DNA of 64,000 nt from assembly GCA_904381285.1 (NCBI GenBank), contig CAJFII010000001.1, positions 1-64,000 on the forward strand. The letters are read 5' to 3'. Numbering within the stretch: position 1 is the first letter of the stretch; the number at the start of each line of letters is the position of its first letter. The translations under genes and the position numbers were made by a program. The notes beneath the pieces are model-generated. The model was not told where the DNA came from. It was given only the letters and a program-made list of their open reading frames with translations, and did no database searches. Positions 25,760 to 36,059 of the stretch are shown one piece after another. The stretch comes from an uncultured Clostridia bacterium (lineage in GTDB: Bacteria; Bacillota; Clostridia; TANB77; CAG-508).

Positions 25760-27709
25760 ATGCTAATAAATTTTATCTTAACTGTTATTGTATTGCTAGG
25801 AGCAGGTATGTTAGTTATGCGTTCAATAACGAAGAAAAAAGAACAAAAAGTAGAGCAAGAAGTCGAAGTAGATGATAAGACATATACATTAGATAAAATG
25901 ACAGAGTTTGTTAAGAAAAGACTTGATGAAATTACAAAGATAAACTTATATGATATAGGTCTTTCAGAAGAAGAATTAAAAAGAAGAAAAAAGAAAAAAT
26001 ATGAGTTAAAAAAAGCGTTGAAAGGCTGTACATATGGTGATGTTAATGATAAAAAATATGTAAAAGAATTGATATATGATTTATTATTAAAAGAATATGG
26101 CGTAGACGAAATAAATATATCAAAAGCAATTCCTTTTGATATACCATCTTTATTAACAGATCAAGATAAGTTCGACATTTTATTATACATGTATAAAAAA
26201 GAATTTGGGTATGAAGCACTTACTCAAATAATAAAGAAATATAATTTGGCTGTTTTAAAATACATATCAGGAGAAACAAAACCATCTTATGTAATAACAG
26301 GAGAAGAAATAAGTGATATTTATGAAAAAGAGCAATTAGTATTAAGTTTTGCAGACAAGCTAAATGTAGTAGTACAAAGGATATATCAACATTACAAAGG
26401 ATATAGTAGTATTGATGAAGTAAGAGATATGAATATAGATGGTGTATCTGGCGGTGTATCTGGACTTCCAGAGTCTTTCTTGAGCCAAGTTGCACAAACT
26501 GACGGAGATTATTTAGATCAAGTATTGGAAAATAAAGTGCCAAGAGCATGTGATAGTATTTGGATATTCTTCCAAGGTAAATCTATTAGACTTGCATTTC
26601 TATCTTTCGGAACAGAAAGTGAATTAAAAAGAGTATGTCAAAATATATACAAATATAACAATCCAGGACAATTATCAGATACAAATGGATACAAAATTAA
26701 CGAAATGAAAGACGGTTCACGTGTTGTTGTTGTTAGACCATCTTTTTCTGAAACATGGGCATTTTTCGTAAGAAAATTTGACGTTAAAAGAGCAACACTA
26801 GAACAATTAATTGTGTTCCCAGGAAAAGAAAAAGCAATTGATTTACTAAAATTCTTAGTAAAAGGTGCAAGAATTATTTCTCTTACTGGTGAGCAAGGTT
26901 GTGGTAAAACAACTATGCTTATGGGAATGATTGAAAATATATATGAAACTATGAACATAAGGGTTCAAGAAACAGCGTTCGAATTGCACTTAAGAAAAAT
27001 TTATCCAACAAGAAATATTTTAACATTTAGAGAAACAGAAACAATTTCTGGACAAGAAGGACTTGACGTTCAAAAGAAAACTGACGGTTCTGTAAATATC
27101 ATTGGTGAGGTTGCAACAGACCCGGTTGCATCTTGGATGATACAAGCTGCGCAAGTTGCATCAAAATTTACATTATTTACACACCATGCTAAAACTTTTC
27201 CAAACTTAGTTACAGCACTAAGAAACTCAATGTTAAGAACAGGTGTGTTTACAAACGAAAAAACAGCAGAAGAGCAAGTTGTGCAAGTATTAAATTTTGA
27301 TGTTCATTTAGTAAAAGACTTTAGAGGAAGAAGATATATTGAAAGAGTAACTGAATGTATACCTGTAGAAGAAAAGAATGAATATACATTTGACCACAAA
27401 AAAGAAAAAACACTAGAAGGGAAAATTGATAAATTCCTAGATAATGCAACACATTATTTTACAAAAGTTACTGACAGACAATTATATACATATGTAAATA
27501 TTATGGAATATATAGATGGAGAATATGTACTTACAAATAAAATATCAGATCAAAATTTAAGAGAAATGAGAAGCAATATGGATGAAACAGATGCAGAAGC
27601 ATTTGATAAATTTGTAGAGGAAAATTGGGGAACAAAAATAAAAGGTGAAGAAGAAAACACAGAAAAAAGCCCTAAAAAACGTGGAAGAAAAGCTAAACAA
27701 ACAGTATAG
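25760..27709 (+). CDS. TadA/CpaF-type secretion ATPase
   Basis: 649 residues. N-terminal membrane helix (5-22) is unusual for this family. Residues about 370-560 are the VirB11/TadA ATPase: Walker A LTGEQGCGKTTM, the arginine/acid box ILTFRETETISGQEGLDV, Walker B-like NIIGEVATDPVA and the histidine box FTLFTHHAKTFPN. It powers assembly of the pilus-like structure. AAGGAGG precedes ATG. The C-terminal tail ends with a lysine-rich RGRKAK. Confidence 0.8.
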   Translation: MLINFILTVIVLLGAGMLVMRSITKKKEQKVEQEVEVDDKTYTLDKMTEFVKKRLDEITKINLYDIGLSEEELKRRKKKKYELKKALKGCTYGDVNDKKYVKELIYDLLLKEYGVDEINISKAIPFDIPSLLTDQDKFDILLYMYKKEFGYEALTQIIKKYNLAVLKYISGETKPSYVITGEEISDIYEKEQLVLSFADKLNVVVQRIYQHYKGYSSIDEVRDMNIDGVSGGVSGLPESFLSQVAQTDGDYLDQVLENKVPRACDSIWIFFQGKSIRLAFLSFGTESELKRVCQNIYKYNNPGQLSDTNGYKINEMKDGSRVVVVRPSFSETWAFFVRKFDVKRATLEQLIVFPGKEKAIDLLKFLVKGARIISLTGEQGCGKTTMLMGMIENIYETMNIRVQETAFELHLRKIYPTRNILTFRETETISGQEGLDVQKKTDGSVNIIGEVATDPVASWMIQAAQVASKFTLFTHHAKTFPNLVTALRNSMLRTGVFTNEKTAEEQVVQVLNFDVHLVKDFRGRRYIERVTECIPVEEKNEYTFDHKKEKTLEGKIDKFLDNATHYFTKVTDRQLYTYVNIMEYIDGEYVLTNKISDQNLREMRSNMDETDAEAFDKFVEENWGTKIKGEEENTEKSPKKRGRKAKQTV

Positions 27710-27745
27710 AATGTAAGATTACATTTGGAAGGGGGTGCTTGTATT

Positions 27746-29824
27746 ATGTCTAATGAAGTAATTATGTATGGATTAATGGCTGTAGCAGGACTATTTCTAA
27801 TAGTTATAATAGCATACATTATTTTAATGAAAAGAATGAATAAAGCAGATGTAAAAAAAGCTATGGCATTAAAATCTGGTGTTGAAAGTAAATCATTTTC
27901 ATCTGATGTAATTTATCAAAAGTTATATATGTTTTATATAAAAGTACCAGTACTAAAAAGATATTTGGTAAAACTTAGAAGAAGACTAGAAATTATTAAT
28001 ATTGAAGATGAATATTTAACAAGAAAACAATCAGCTAAAATACTAACAAATGCTTTATTAATTATTATTCCATTAACTATATTTATTATTGCATTTACAA
28101 GCAATAATACGCTATTACTTGCAATATTATTAATATTTGAAATATTTATGATAGAAACTATAATCGGCGGAATGGTCGATAAAATGGATAATAAATTACT
28201 TAAACAACAAATAAATTTCTTTGCTGAAATAAGACATGCTTATCATGAAAGCAATATGGTTGAAGAAGCAATTTATCAAGTAGCACAAGATGATGAATTA
28301 GAAATTTCTCGTCAAGCAGAAAAAATATATGAAGTTTTAATATCAGATGATCCAGAAGCTGAATTAGAAAAATACTATGATATAGCACCTAATAGTTATT
28401 TAAAGGAATTCGCAGGAATTTCATATTTAACTAGAGAATTTGGAGATAGAAAAGATCAAAATGGAGCATCTCTATATCTAAAAAACTTAAATAATATTAC
28501 TCAAGAAATGCAGATAGAAATACTAAAAAGAGATAAACTAGATTATGTTTTCCAAAGTTTATCTGTTATAGCAGCAGTACCAATATTATTTATTGAACCG
28601 GTTAAAAATTGGGCAGTATCACAATTTAGTTTTACAGGGCAGTTTTATAATGGAAAAGGTGGACTTATAGTTCAAACATTAATATTAATATTAACATTTA
28701 TATGCTATATATTGATAAGAAAACTAAAAGATAATTCTTCAACAAATGCAAATATAAAAAATACAGAAAATCCTTGGCAAGCAAAATTATATAAAAATAG
28801 AGAAATAAAAAAATTAGTTGATATTTTTATGCCAAAACAAGGAACAAAAGAACACCGAAAAATAACAACATTATTAAAAGATGCAGCATCAAAACAAAAA
28901 ATAGAATGGCTATATATAAATAGGATAGCATTAGCGATAGTAACATGTGTGGTTTCGGTATTTATGTTTTATCAATTACATAGAATTTCTATACAATATA
29001 TATATGAAGAACCAGACAGCGATTATAATGTATTAGGACAAATGTCTGCATCAGATGAAAAGAAGGCAATGGAAACAACTAGAAAACACAACTATTTTCT
29101 TGATAGATTTAAAGGACAAACGAATGTAACAGAAGCACAAATAATGAATGCTATGAGATATTCACCATATTACGAAGATGCAACAGATGATGAAATAGAA
29201 ACAGATGCAGCTAAAATATATACAAAATTACAAGTAATTAATAGTGAATATTTAAAATGGTTTGAAATATTATTAGCTCTAGTATTTGCATGTATAGGAT
29301 ATATGGCACCTATTTGGATATTAATGTTCCAAGTTAAGATGAGACAATTAGATATGGAAGATGAAGTAATGCAATTCCAAACAATTATTTTAATGTTAAT
29401 GAAAATAGAAAGAGTTAATGTTGAAATAATACTAGAATGGCTTGAAAGATATGCAAATATTTTTAAAGAGCCAATTACAAAGTGTGTAAACAACTATGAA
29501 AGTGGGGCTTGGGAAGCACTAGAGGAATTAAAGAATGATGTTTCATTTGTTCAATTTATACGTATTGTAGAAAGCTTACAAGCAGCAGTAGAAAAAATAC
29601 CAATCAAAGATGCTTTTGACGAACTAGATACAGAAAGAGCATATTACCAAGAAAAAAGGAAAGAATCTAATGAAAGATTAATATCTAAAAAAGGTATGAT
29701 AGGAAAAGTAATAGGATTTGCACCAATGGTATGTTTATTCGTTGGATATCTAATTGTTCCATTAGTAGTAATTGGTATGTTAAGTATGACATCAGCATTT
29801 AACTCTATGAGTGGAATGATGTAG
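27746..29824 (+). CDS. TadB/TadC-like membrane platform protein
   Basis: 692 residues with several membrane helices (about 8-26, 100-135, 270-330, 390-410, 510-530, 660-690) and two cytoplasmic helical repeats resembling the T2SSF (GspF/TadB/TadC) fold: EIRHAYHESNMVEEAIYQVA and the later MLMKIERVNVEIILEWLERYA. It would be the inner-membrane platform working with the TadA-like ATPase upstream. The start at 27746 follows GGAAGGGGG; the ORF upstream of it begins at TTG. A single long protein may replace separate TadB and TadC. Confidence 0.6.
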   Translation: MSNEVIMYGLMAVAGLFLIVIIAYIILMKRMNKADVKKAMALKSGVESKSFSSDVIYQKLYMFYIKVPVLKRYLVKLRRRLEIINIEDEYLTRKQSAKILTNALLIIIPLTIFIIAFTSNNTLLLAILLIFEIFMIETIIGGMVDKMDNKLLKQQINFFAEIRHAYHESNMVEEAIYQVAQDDELEISRQAEKIYEVLISDDPEAELEKYYDIAPNSYLKEFAGISYLTREFGDRKDQNGASLYLKNLNNITQEMQIEILKRDKLDYVFQSLSVIAAVPILFIEPVKNWAVSQFSFTGQFYNGKGGLIVQTLILILTFICYILIRKLKDNSSTNANIKNTENPWQAKLYKNREIKKLVDIFMPKQGTKEHRKITTLLKDAASKQKIEWLYINRIALAIVTCVVSVFMFYQLHRISIQYIYEEPDSDYNVLGQMSASDEKKAMETTRKHNYFLDRFKGQTNVTEAQIMNAMRYSPYYEDATDDEIETDAAKIYTKLQVINSEYLKWFEILLALVFACIGYMAPIWILMFQVKMRQLDMEDEVMQFQTIILMLMKIERVNVEIILEWLERYANIFKEPITKCVNNYESGAWEALEELKNDVSFVQFIRIVESLQAAVEKIPIKDAFDELDTERAYYQEKRKESNERLISKKGMIGKVIGFAPMVCLFVGYLIVPLVVIGMLSMTSAFNSMSGMM

Positions 29825-29841
29825 CTTAAGGAGGACGAAAT

Positions 29842-30375
29842 ATGGAAAATGCATCAAAAGCGTTAATTATGGCAGGAGGAATATTAATTGCTGTATTGCT
29901 AATAGGTGTGCTAATGTATAGTTTTAGCACAACAAATGAATTTTATTCTACAGAACAACAGACAGAAGAAGCACAACAGTTGGCAGCATTTAATAATCAA
30001 TTTGAAGCATATAATAGAAAACTACTAAGAGGAACAGATGTAGTATCAGTTATAAACAAAGCAATTGACAATAATACTAAATATGGTGTATATGGATATA
30101 ACGAACCAAACTATCTTATGAATGTAGAATTTGAAATGAAAGAAGCAATAGTTTATACTCAAACAGGAACAGCAGGAATAAATTTCAAAGTTGGAGAAAG
30201 ATACAATATTAGTTCATTTAATAGTATAAAAAATAATGAAGATGCTTTTACAGATTTTAAAAGAAGAATTTTTGATTGTGAAGGTGTAGGATATAATACA
30301 ACAACTGGAAGAGTTAATTATATGCTATTTGTCGAAAGAAAAATGACAACTAATGAGTATGAGATGGGATTATAA
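29842..30375 (+). CDS. small pilin-like protein, MENASKAL family member 1
   Basis: 177 residues. The N-terminus MENASKALIMAGGILIAVLL leads straight into a hydrophobic helix (about 8-27) without a basic prepilin leader. FNNQFEAYNRKLLRGTDVVSVINKAIDNN follows, then a globular C-terminal domain. Four related proteins occur here in a row. By position and form they are candidate structural subunits of the Tad-like apparatus. GGAGG precedes ATG. Confidence 0.6.
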   Translation: MENASKALIMAGGILIAVLLIGVLMYSFSTTNEFYSTEQQTEEAQQLAAFNNQFEAYNRKLLRGTDVVSVINKAIDNNTKYGVYGYNEPNYLMNVEFEMKEAIVYTQTGTAGINFKVGERYNISSFNSIKNNEDAFTDFKRRIFDCEGVGYNTTTGRVNYMLFVERKMTTNEYEMGL

Positions 30376-30397
30376 AATATAAGTAAGGAGAAATGAT

Positions 30398-30853
30398 ATG
30401 GAAAATGCATCAAAAGCTTTAATTATATCAGCAGAAATCTTAATAGGTGTACTTTTACTTACTTTTCTTGTATTTATGTTTAATTCTATGGACACATTTT
30501 CACAAACTGTAAATTCGAACATAGAAACTAAAAATGTAAATGAATTCAACTCGCAATTTGAGGCATATAACGGAAGAAAGAATTTGACTGCTCAAGATGT
30601 AATTACAATAGGAAATATAGCAAGAAACTATAATAATACAGAAGAAGGGCAAGAGACTAAAAATAGAATAATAGTATATTTACAGGGTGCAGAAAGCAAA
30701 TATGCAAATGTTCATACATTAACAGATGAGCAAACATATGAATTTATAGAAAAGTACTCTGTAGAAAATAAAGCAACATTTGAATGTCAAATTACAGCAT
30801 ATAGTGAAAATACAAAAAAAGTAAATAGAATACAGTTAAAAATGCTGAAATAA
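30398..30853 (+). CDS. small pilin-like protein, MENASKAL family member 2
   Basis: 151 residues. Starts MENASKALIISAEILIGVLL, with the same organisation as member 1 and FNSQFEAYNGRKNLTAQDVITIGNIAR after the helix. The first eight residues are identical to members 1 and 4, pointing to duplication. AAGGAG precedes ATG. Likely an additional pilin or pseudopilin. Confidence 0.6.
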   Translation: MENASKALIISAEILIGVLLLTFLVFMFNSMDTFSQTVNSNIETKNVNEFNSQFEAYNGRKNLTAQDVITIGNIARNYNNTEEGQETKNRIIVYLQGAESKYANVHTLTDEQTYEFIEKYSVENKATFECQITAYSENTKKVNRIQLKMLK

Positions 30854-30855
30854 AG

Positions 30856-30884
30856 TTGATAAAATTTGAAAAAAATAGTATAAT
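30856..30884 (+). promoter_or_regulatory. internal promoter in the pilin cluster
   Basis: TTGATA (30856-30861) and TATAAT (30879-30884), 17-bp spacer, immediately upstream of the gene at 30903. It may set a separate level of expression for the following pilin-like genes. Confidence 0.55.
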
Positions 30885-30902
30885 GTAGAAAGGGATACTT
30901 TT

Positions 30903-31343
30903 GTGAAAAAAATATTAATTGTTTTTGTTATTATAATTTTTGTAATAATTACAATAATAAGTATATCATTAATAGAAAATTCTAAAAACTTATCACAGAT
31001 ACAAAAAGAAAATAAAGAATATGAAGATTATTTACAAAAAGAAATTTTTGGAACAGAAGTAATTTCAATAATTAACAAAGCAGTTAATAGTAATATAAAA
31101 AATGAAGTAGAAAAAGATGATAAAGGTTTCTTTATTGAGAATTCTACAAATTCGATAAAAGTAGAAGTAAATATGTTAAGCGAAGGAAATCTTGCAACAT
31201 ATCAAATGGAAACAATTCAAAAAGTTGGAATAGAAGGATTTATTAAAAATTTTAATTTAATAAAATTTAAATGTACAAATATATATTATCATAATGATAC
31301 AAAAAAAGTAAGCAAAATAGTTTTTGAACAAATTGAAGAATGA
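30903..31343 (+). CDS. pilin-like protein, MENASKAL-related variant
   Basis: 146 residues with a GTG start after GAAAGGGA. The N-terminus MKKILIVFVIIIFVIITIIS lacks MENASKAL but the later GTEVISIINKAVNSNIKN, then a globular domain, is homologous to GTDVVSVINKAIDNNTK of the first family member. It looks like a diverged copy with a different membrane anchor, and may be a minor subunit. Confidence 0.55.
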   Translation: MKKILIVFVIIIFVIITIISISLIENSKNLSQIQKENKEYEDYLQKEIFGTEVISIINKAVNSNIKNEVEKDDKGFFIENSTNSIKVEVNMLSEGNLATYQMETIQKVGIEGFIKNFNLIKFKCTNIYYHNDTKKVSKIVFEQIEE

Positions 31344-31411
31344 TGTTATTAAATTTAGATTATTAAATAATCTATTAAAATAAATTTAATTATTCAAAGG
31401 AGGAAAAGTAT

Positions 31412-31846
31412 ATGGAAAACGCATCAAAAGCTTTAATTATAGCAGGAGCAATATTAATTTCTATATTATTAATAGGAGTTGGAATGATGGTCTACAGTGG
31501 GGCACAAGGAGGTATAGATCAAGCTATAGCACAAATGAGTTCTACTGAAAAAGATATGTATAATCAAAATTTTACAAGATATCAAGGAAGTAGAGTTACA
31601 GGTTCAAATGTAAGAGCACTTATTGGAAATATTATATCTAGCAATAATACAAACCAAGATATTGATGGTAAAATTGTTTCAATAAAAGGTGATAAAACAA
31701 TACAAGCAACTTCAGATGCATTAAATGCAAATGAAATGTCAAAATACAGAACTGAAATTAATACTGGTGCAACTTATACAGTTAACGTAGAATATAATGA
31801 TGCAACAGGTTTAGTAGAAGCTGTTGAAATTAAAAAAAATAGTTAG
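31412..31846 (+). CDS. small pilin-like protein, MENASKAL family member 4
   Basis: 144 residues. Starts MENASKALIIAGAILISILL, then a polar part with FTRYQGSRVTGSNVRALIGNIISSNN, which corresponds to the FEAYN...DV...I segment of the others. AAAGGAGG precedes ATG. It may be the main pilin, being small and regular. Confidence 0.6.
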   Translation: MENASKALIIAGAILISILLIGVGMMVYSGAQGGIDQAIAQMSSTEKDMYNQNFTRYQGSRVTGSNVRALIGNIISSNNTNQDIDGKIVSIKGDKTIQATSDALNANEMSKYRTEINTGATYTVNVEYNDATGLVEAVEIKKNS

Positions 31847-31866
31847 AGTTTTAATAGGAGGGTGTT

Positions 31867-32628
31867 ATGGAAAATGCAGTAGATGCCATAAAAATAGCTT
31901 TTGGACTTTTAGTCTTTGCAATTGCAATTGCCTTAACATTTTCCGTTGTTGGACAAGTAAGAGCAACTTCAGATATAATTTTTACATTAAATGATAAGAC
32001 ACAATTTTATGAGTATACAACTGAAGAAGATTATAATACTAATATAAATAGAATAGTAGGATTTGAGACCATACTTCCTACTATTCATAGGTATGCAAAA
32101 GAGCAATATGCTGTAACTATATTTGATACAAATGGAAAAGCAATTGTTAGATATGATTTATATACAGAGGGATTTATGTCTAACTGGAATGAAGTTTTAA
32201 AAAGAATAACTTTAAATGATGCAGATGCCATAAATAGATATAGAGAAGTAGAAGAAAGACTTAGTCAAGTCCAATATGTTGTAAATAAAGAATTGAATAC
32301 AAATGTAAATATTATGGATTCACTTGATGATAAATTGTATGCTGGAAAGTCAGATGTTAGTTCCATAAATATTGTTGCACCATGGATGGGTGATCCAGAT
32401 AATGATACTGTGGACAGAATTAAGGCTGATATGGTACCAAATGGAGAATACGAAAAAAATGGAGTAACATATTATGGAAAAAATTTGTTACAATATAAAG
32501 ATAGGACATTTAAGGAAAAGTTTATAGAAATACAAACTAGTGGAGAAACAGTTACAGATGGAAATGATGAAATAGAAACAATAAGAGGTAATAAAAAATT
32601 AGAAATAATATATATTCTACAACCATAG
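31867..32628 (+). CDS. pilin-like membrane protein MENAVDAI type
   Basis: 253 residues. MENAVDAIKIAFGLLVFAIA shares the MENA start and hydrophobic helix pattern with the small pilin-like proteins but has a longer extracellular domain. It is likely a minor pilin, tip or adaptor protein of the same apparatus. AGGAGGG precedes ATG. No known domain recognised. Confidence 0.5.
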   Translation: MENAVDAIKIAFGLLVFAIAIALTFSVVGQVRATSDIIFTLNDKTQFYEYTTEEDYNTNINRIVGFETILPTIHRYAKEQYAVTIFDTNGKAIVRYDLYTEGFMSNWNEVLKRITLNDADAINRYREVEERLSQVQYVVNKELNTNVNIMDSLDDKLYAGKSDVSSINIVAPWMGDPDNDTVDRIKADMVPNGEYEKNGVTYYGKNLLQYKDRTFKEKFIEIQTSGETVTDGNDEIETIRGNKKLEIIYILQP

Positions 32629-32643
32629 CAAGGAGGGGATTTT

Positions 32644-33174
32644 ATGGGAGACACACTAATTACAATTGTAGCTATATTTCTAGCAGCAATATTAATGTTT
32701 ATATTCCCGTTAATGTCTATATCAGACAGAAATGATGATGTAGCGCAATTGAGTGTACAAACGAAAACTGTAGAATTTGTAGATAATATTCGTTCTACTG
32801 GAAAAATTACACAAGATAATTATGATGCATTTATACAAACTTTAGCTGCAACAGGAAATAGTTATGATGTTGAAATGGAAGTTAAAGTTTTAGACGAAAA
32901 CCCTGGTAAAAAAACAGCACAAACAAGTACAGATAAAATTGGTGAGAACATCTATTATTCTGAATATACCTCACAAATCTTAGAAAAAATGAATACAAGT
33001 TCTAGTAAATCTGTAAAATTAAAAGAAGGAGATTTGATTTCTGTTAGTGTAAAAAATACTAATACAACAATATCTCAAATGTTAAAGAACTTCTTTTATA
33101 GTATAAGTGGAAATGATACATATAATATTACTGCTTCTCATTCAGGAGTAGTTATGACAAATGGTAGTGAATAA
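32644..33174 (+). CDS. membrane-anchored protein of the Tad-like cluster
   Basis: 176 residues: an N-terminal membrane helix (4-24), then VQTKTVEFVDNIRSTGKITQDNYDAF and an extracellular beta-rich domain. The arrangement resembles TadE/TadF-type minor pilins. It lies 15 bp after the preceding gene. AAGGAGG precedes ATG. No known family identified. Confidence 0.5.
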   Translation: MGDTLITIVAIFLAAILMFIFPLMSISDRNDDVAQLSVQTKTVEFVDNIRSTGKITQDNYDAFIQTLAATGNSYDVEMEVKVLDENPGKKTAQTSTDKIGENIYYSEYTSQILEKMNTSSSKSVKLKEGDLISVSVKNTNTTISQMLKNFFYSISGNDTYNITASHSGVVMTNGSE

Positions 33175-33210
33175 TAGCAGCAAGATCTAGTAAGGTGAGG
33201 GTGATTAAAA

Positions 33211-34662
33211 ATGAAATTACAAAATATGACAGTTATATTTTCAATAATTGTAATACCTGTAACCTTGATTTTGTCAGCATATATAGGAGTGCAAATTGAC
33301 ACAGCACACTTACAACAAATGTATGATACAAAATTAATGGATGCCACTCACGATGCTTTAGCAGCATTCGAATTGAACACAATTAATAATAAATATTCAA
33401 ATAACGCTGATTCTATTAGGAGAGATGTACAAGCCGCAATAAACACATTTTCAACCAGTTTAGCTACTGGAATGGGAATATCTGGGGCTAATTCTAGTTA
33501 CATTATGCCATATATACCAGCGTTAGTTTTTACCTTATATGATGGATATTATATTTATTCACCAAATGAATATACATATGAAGAAAATGGGGTTACAAAA
33601 ACAGGGTATGAGCATATACTAAAGCCATATATACATTATTCAGTGAGATATAAAACAGCTCTATCAGATATTGTTATTAATTATTCATTAGATAATTATA
33701 TTACTGTGTATGGAAATATTTCAGGAGTTGGATATATTGCAAAATCAGGTTATTTAATTGATTTAAATAAAGTTGTTAAATCTGGAAATGAAGTAACTGG
33801 ATATCGTGTAACAAATACATATACTCTTCAGACTAACATAGTTGAAACTTTAAGCGAAAAAAATGAAGAGGGACAAGTGGTTACAAGACAAAGTGATAGT
33901 GTAAAAAAATATTATCAAGAGGCATATGAATTTACTAATTGGCTTTTAAATGAAGTTAGATTACAAGATATTGTAAGACCTCAAAATGCAGTAAAAAGTG
34001 ATGGAAGCAAATACGAGGAATTTGCAGGTGATAATACAAGTATATTAAACATAAGTTCAACTAATGATCCAGAAGATAGAGCATCAGCTTTTAATCAGCA
34101 TAAAAGAGAAATTATGAGAATATCTATACAAGAAAATTTGAACAATGCAATAAAAGTGTATAATGAACATTCACCAAGTATGGGAACTCATGCAAATTTT
34201 CAAATGCCGATATTAACTGATTTAGATTGGGAAAAGTTACTAACTAATATTAATATTATAAGCTTTATGGAGGGAATACCTGTTGGTACAAAGATATATA
34301 ATAATTATGCTATTGTAACAAGTACTCAAAATAAGCAATATATAAATCCAAATTCAATATATTTTATAGATAATACAAATACTTACCACAGGATTAATTG
34401 TCCAGTACTAGAACAAAGTTTGAATAGTGGAAGCAATTTAATAGGTTATAAAAGTATAGATTTTAGAAAAATGCAAAGCACTGTAAATGATACAACTTAT
34501 TATTATAAACATCCGGAATATGCTTGTTATACTTGCATTGTAAATACATTAGATGAAGATATTAATGTAAATGAATTATCTAACGTACAATTGCAAGCAT
34601 ACTATAGTGCTATTGCAAGAGAAAGATATGATTTGGATAAAATAACAAAAATGTTAAAATAG
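33211..34662 (+). CDS. large membrane-anchored protein closing the Tad-like cluster
   Basis: 483 residues: an N-terminal helix (about 8-28), a helical segment with QQMYDTKLMDATHDALAAFE, and a large extracellular domain with YIMPYIPALVFTLYDGYYIYS. Two cysteine-containing parts (HRINCPVLEQ and EYACYTCIVN, last third) could bind metal or form disulfides. Probably an adhesin or minor pilin. GGTGAGGGTG precedes ATG. Confidence 0.5.
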   Translation: MKLQNMTVIFSIIVIPVTLILSAYIGVQIDTAHLQQMYDTKLMDATHDALAAFELNTINNKYSNNADSIRRDVQAAINTFSTSLATGMGISGANSSYIMPYIPALVFTLYDGYYIYSPNEYTYEENGVTKTGYEHILKPYIHYSVRYKTALSDIVINYSLDNYITVYGNISGVGYIAKSGYLIDLNKVVKSGNEVTGYRVTNTYTLQTNIVETLSEKNEEGQVVTRQSDSVKKYYQEAYEFTNWLLNEVRLQDIVRPQNAVKSDGSKYEEFAGDNTSILNISSTNDPEDRASAFNQHKREIMRISIQENLNNAIKVYNEHSPSMGTHANFQMPILTDLDWEKLLTNINIISFMEGIPVGTKIYNNYAIVTSTQNKQYINPNSIYFIDNTNTYHRINCPVLEQSLNSGSNLIGYKSIDFRKMQSTVNDTTYYYKHPEYACYTCIVNTLDEDINVNELSNVQLQAYYSAIARERYDLDKITKMLK

Positions 34663-34740
34663 AGTATTTTAATTAAATTGTTTTAAAAAAATTAAAAATG
34701 GAAAAACTAATAATAAATATTAAAAAATGTGAGGTCAAAG

Positions 34741-35982
34741 ATGAAAAACGTAAAAAAAATATTTATTGTTAGTTTTTTAATTTTATTATTAATATATGTA
34801 ACTAATATAACTTCTATACCAAATAATATTGTTTTATTTCAAGGGGAAAATTTAAATGTAAATACAGTTTTTGGAGTTAACCTAGAAAATGTAGATACTT
34901 TAGAAAATGATGATTATAAAACAGTACAGGCTTCTAGTGATATATCAAATATTACTAAGATAGGTAAAACAGATTATAGACTAAGTTTGTTTGGAGCAAT
35001 TCCACTAAAAAGTGTAACTGTAAATGTAATTCCAAAAACTTCTGTAGTTCCTTTAGGAAATTTAGTAGGATTAAAATTATATACTAGCGGAGTACTTGTA
35101 GTTGGAATGACGGAAATAGAAGGAAGCGATAATAATAAGTATAAACCATATGAAAACACGGGAATAAAAGAAGGAGATATGATTGTAAAAGTAGACGAGA
35201 ACGCAGTAACATGTACAGCAGATTTATTAAAAACAGTAAATAATTCAAATGGAAAAAATTTATCTGTTGAATATGTAAGAGATGGACAAACAATAGAAAC
35301 TAGCATTACTCCTGTAAAAGGGAGTGATGATAAATATAAACTAGGCCTTTGGGTAAGAGATGCAGCAGCAGGAGTTGGAACAGTTAGTTTTTATGAGCCT
35401 TCAACTAAAACATTTGCAGCTCTTGGGCATGGTATACAAGACATAGACACTCAGCAATTAATAAATATTGCAAAAGGTGATTTTGTTACAACAGATATAG
35501 TATCAATAGTAAAAGGAAAAAAAGGGAATCCTGGAAAAATACAAGGAACTATAGAAAATGGAAAAGTAATTGGGCAAGTATATAAAAATACAAATTTTGG
35601 TGTATATGGAAAAATAACTAATGTTAGTGCTTTAAATATAGATGCATCAAAGGCTATGGAGGTTGCAACAAGAGATGAAATAAATTTAGGTAAAGCAACA
35701 ATTATGTGTACATTAGAAGATAATAAAACAAAAGAGTATGATGTCGAGATACAAAAAATATATAAAAATAATAATGAAAACAATAAAAGTATGTTAATAA
35801 AAATAACAGATGAAGAATTAATTGAAAAAACAGGTGGAATAATACAAGGAATGAGTGGAAGTCCTATTATACAAAATGGAAAGGTAGTAGGAGCTCTAAC
35901 CCATGTTTTAGTGAATGATCCACAAACAGGATATGGAGTATTTGCTGATTTAATGATTAAACAAGCAAGAGAAGTAGATTAA
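34741..35982 (+). CDS. spoIVB: SpoIVB sporulation serine peptidase
   Basis: 413 residues. An N-terminal signal anchor, a PDZ domain (about 130-190, GIKEGDMIVKVDE) and the S55 peptidase domain with catalytic histidine in FAALGHGIQD and serine in GIIQGMSGSPII. It is made in the forespore and cleaves SpoIVFA to switch on sigma-K in the mother cell. GTGAGG sets the start at 34741. The Tad-like genes are just upstream but separated by a gap. Confidence 0.93.
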   Translation: MKNVKKIFIVSFLILLLIYVTNITSIPNNIVLFQGENLNVNTVFGVNLENVDTLENDDYKTVQASSDISNITKIGKTDYRLSLFGAIPLKSVTVNVIPKTSVVPLGNLVGLKLYTSGVLVVGMTEIEGSDNNKYKPYENTGIKEGDMIVKVDENAVTCTADLLKTVNNSNGKNLSVEYVRDGQTIETSITPVKGSDDKYKLGLWVRDAAAGVGTVSFYEPSTKTFAALGHGIQDIDTQQLINIAKGDFVTTDIVSIVKGKKGNPGKIQGTIENGKVIGQVYKNTNFGVYGKITNVSALNIDASKAMEVATRDEINLGKATIMCTLEDNKTKEYDVEIQKIYKNNNENNKSMLIKITDEELIEKTGGIIQGMSGSPIIQNGKVVGALTHVLVNDPQTGYGVFADLMIKQAREVD

Positions 35983-36024
35983 AATTGACAAAATATCAAG
36001 AATAATGTATATTCAATTCTATAT

Positions 36025-36059
36025 AAAAGAAGGCAGATGATTTTCATCTGCCTTCTTTT
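36025..36059. terminator. bidirectional terminator, spoIVB/murC
   Basis: 16-bp perfect arms 36025-36040 and 36044-36059 with TTT loop and A/T tails; serves both convergent genes. Confidence 0.9.
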
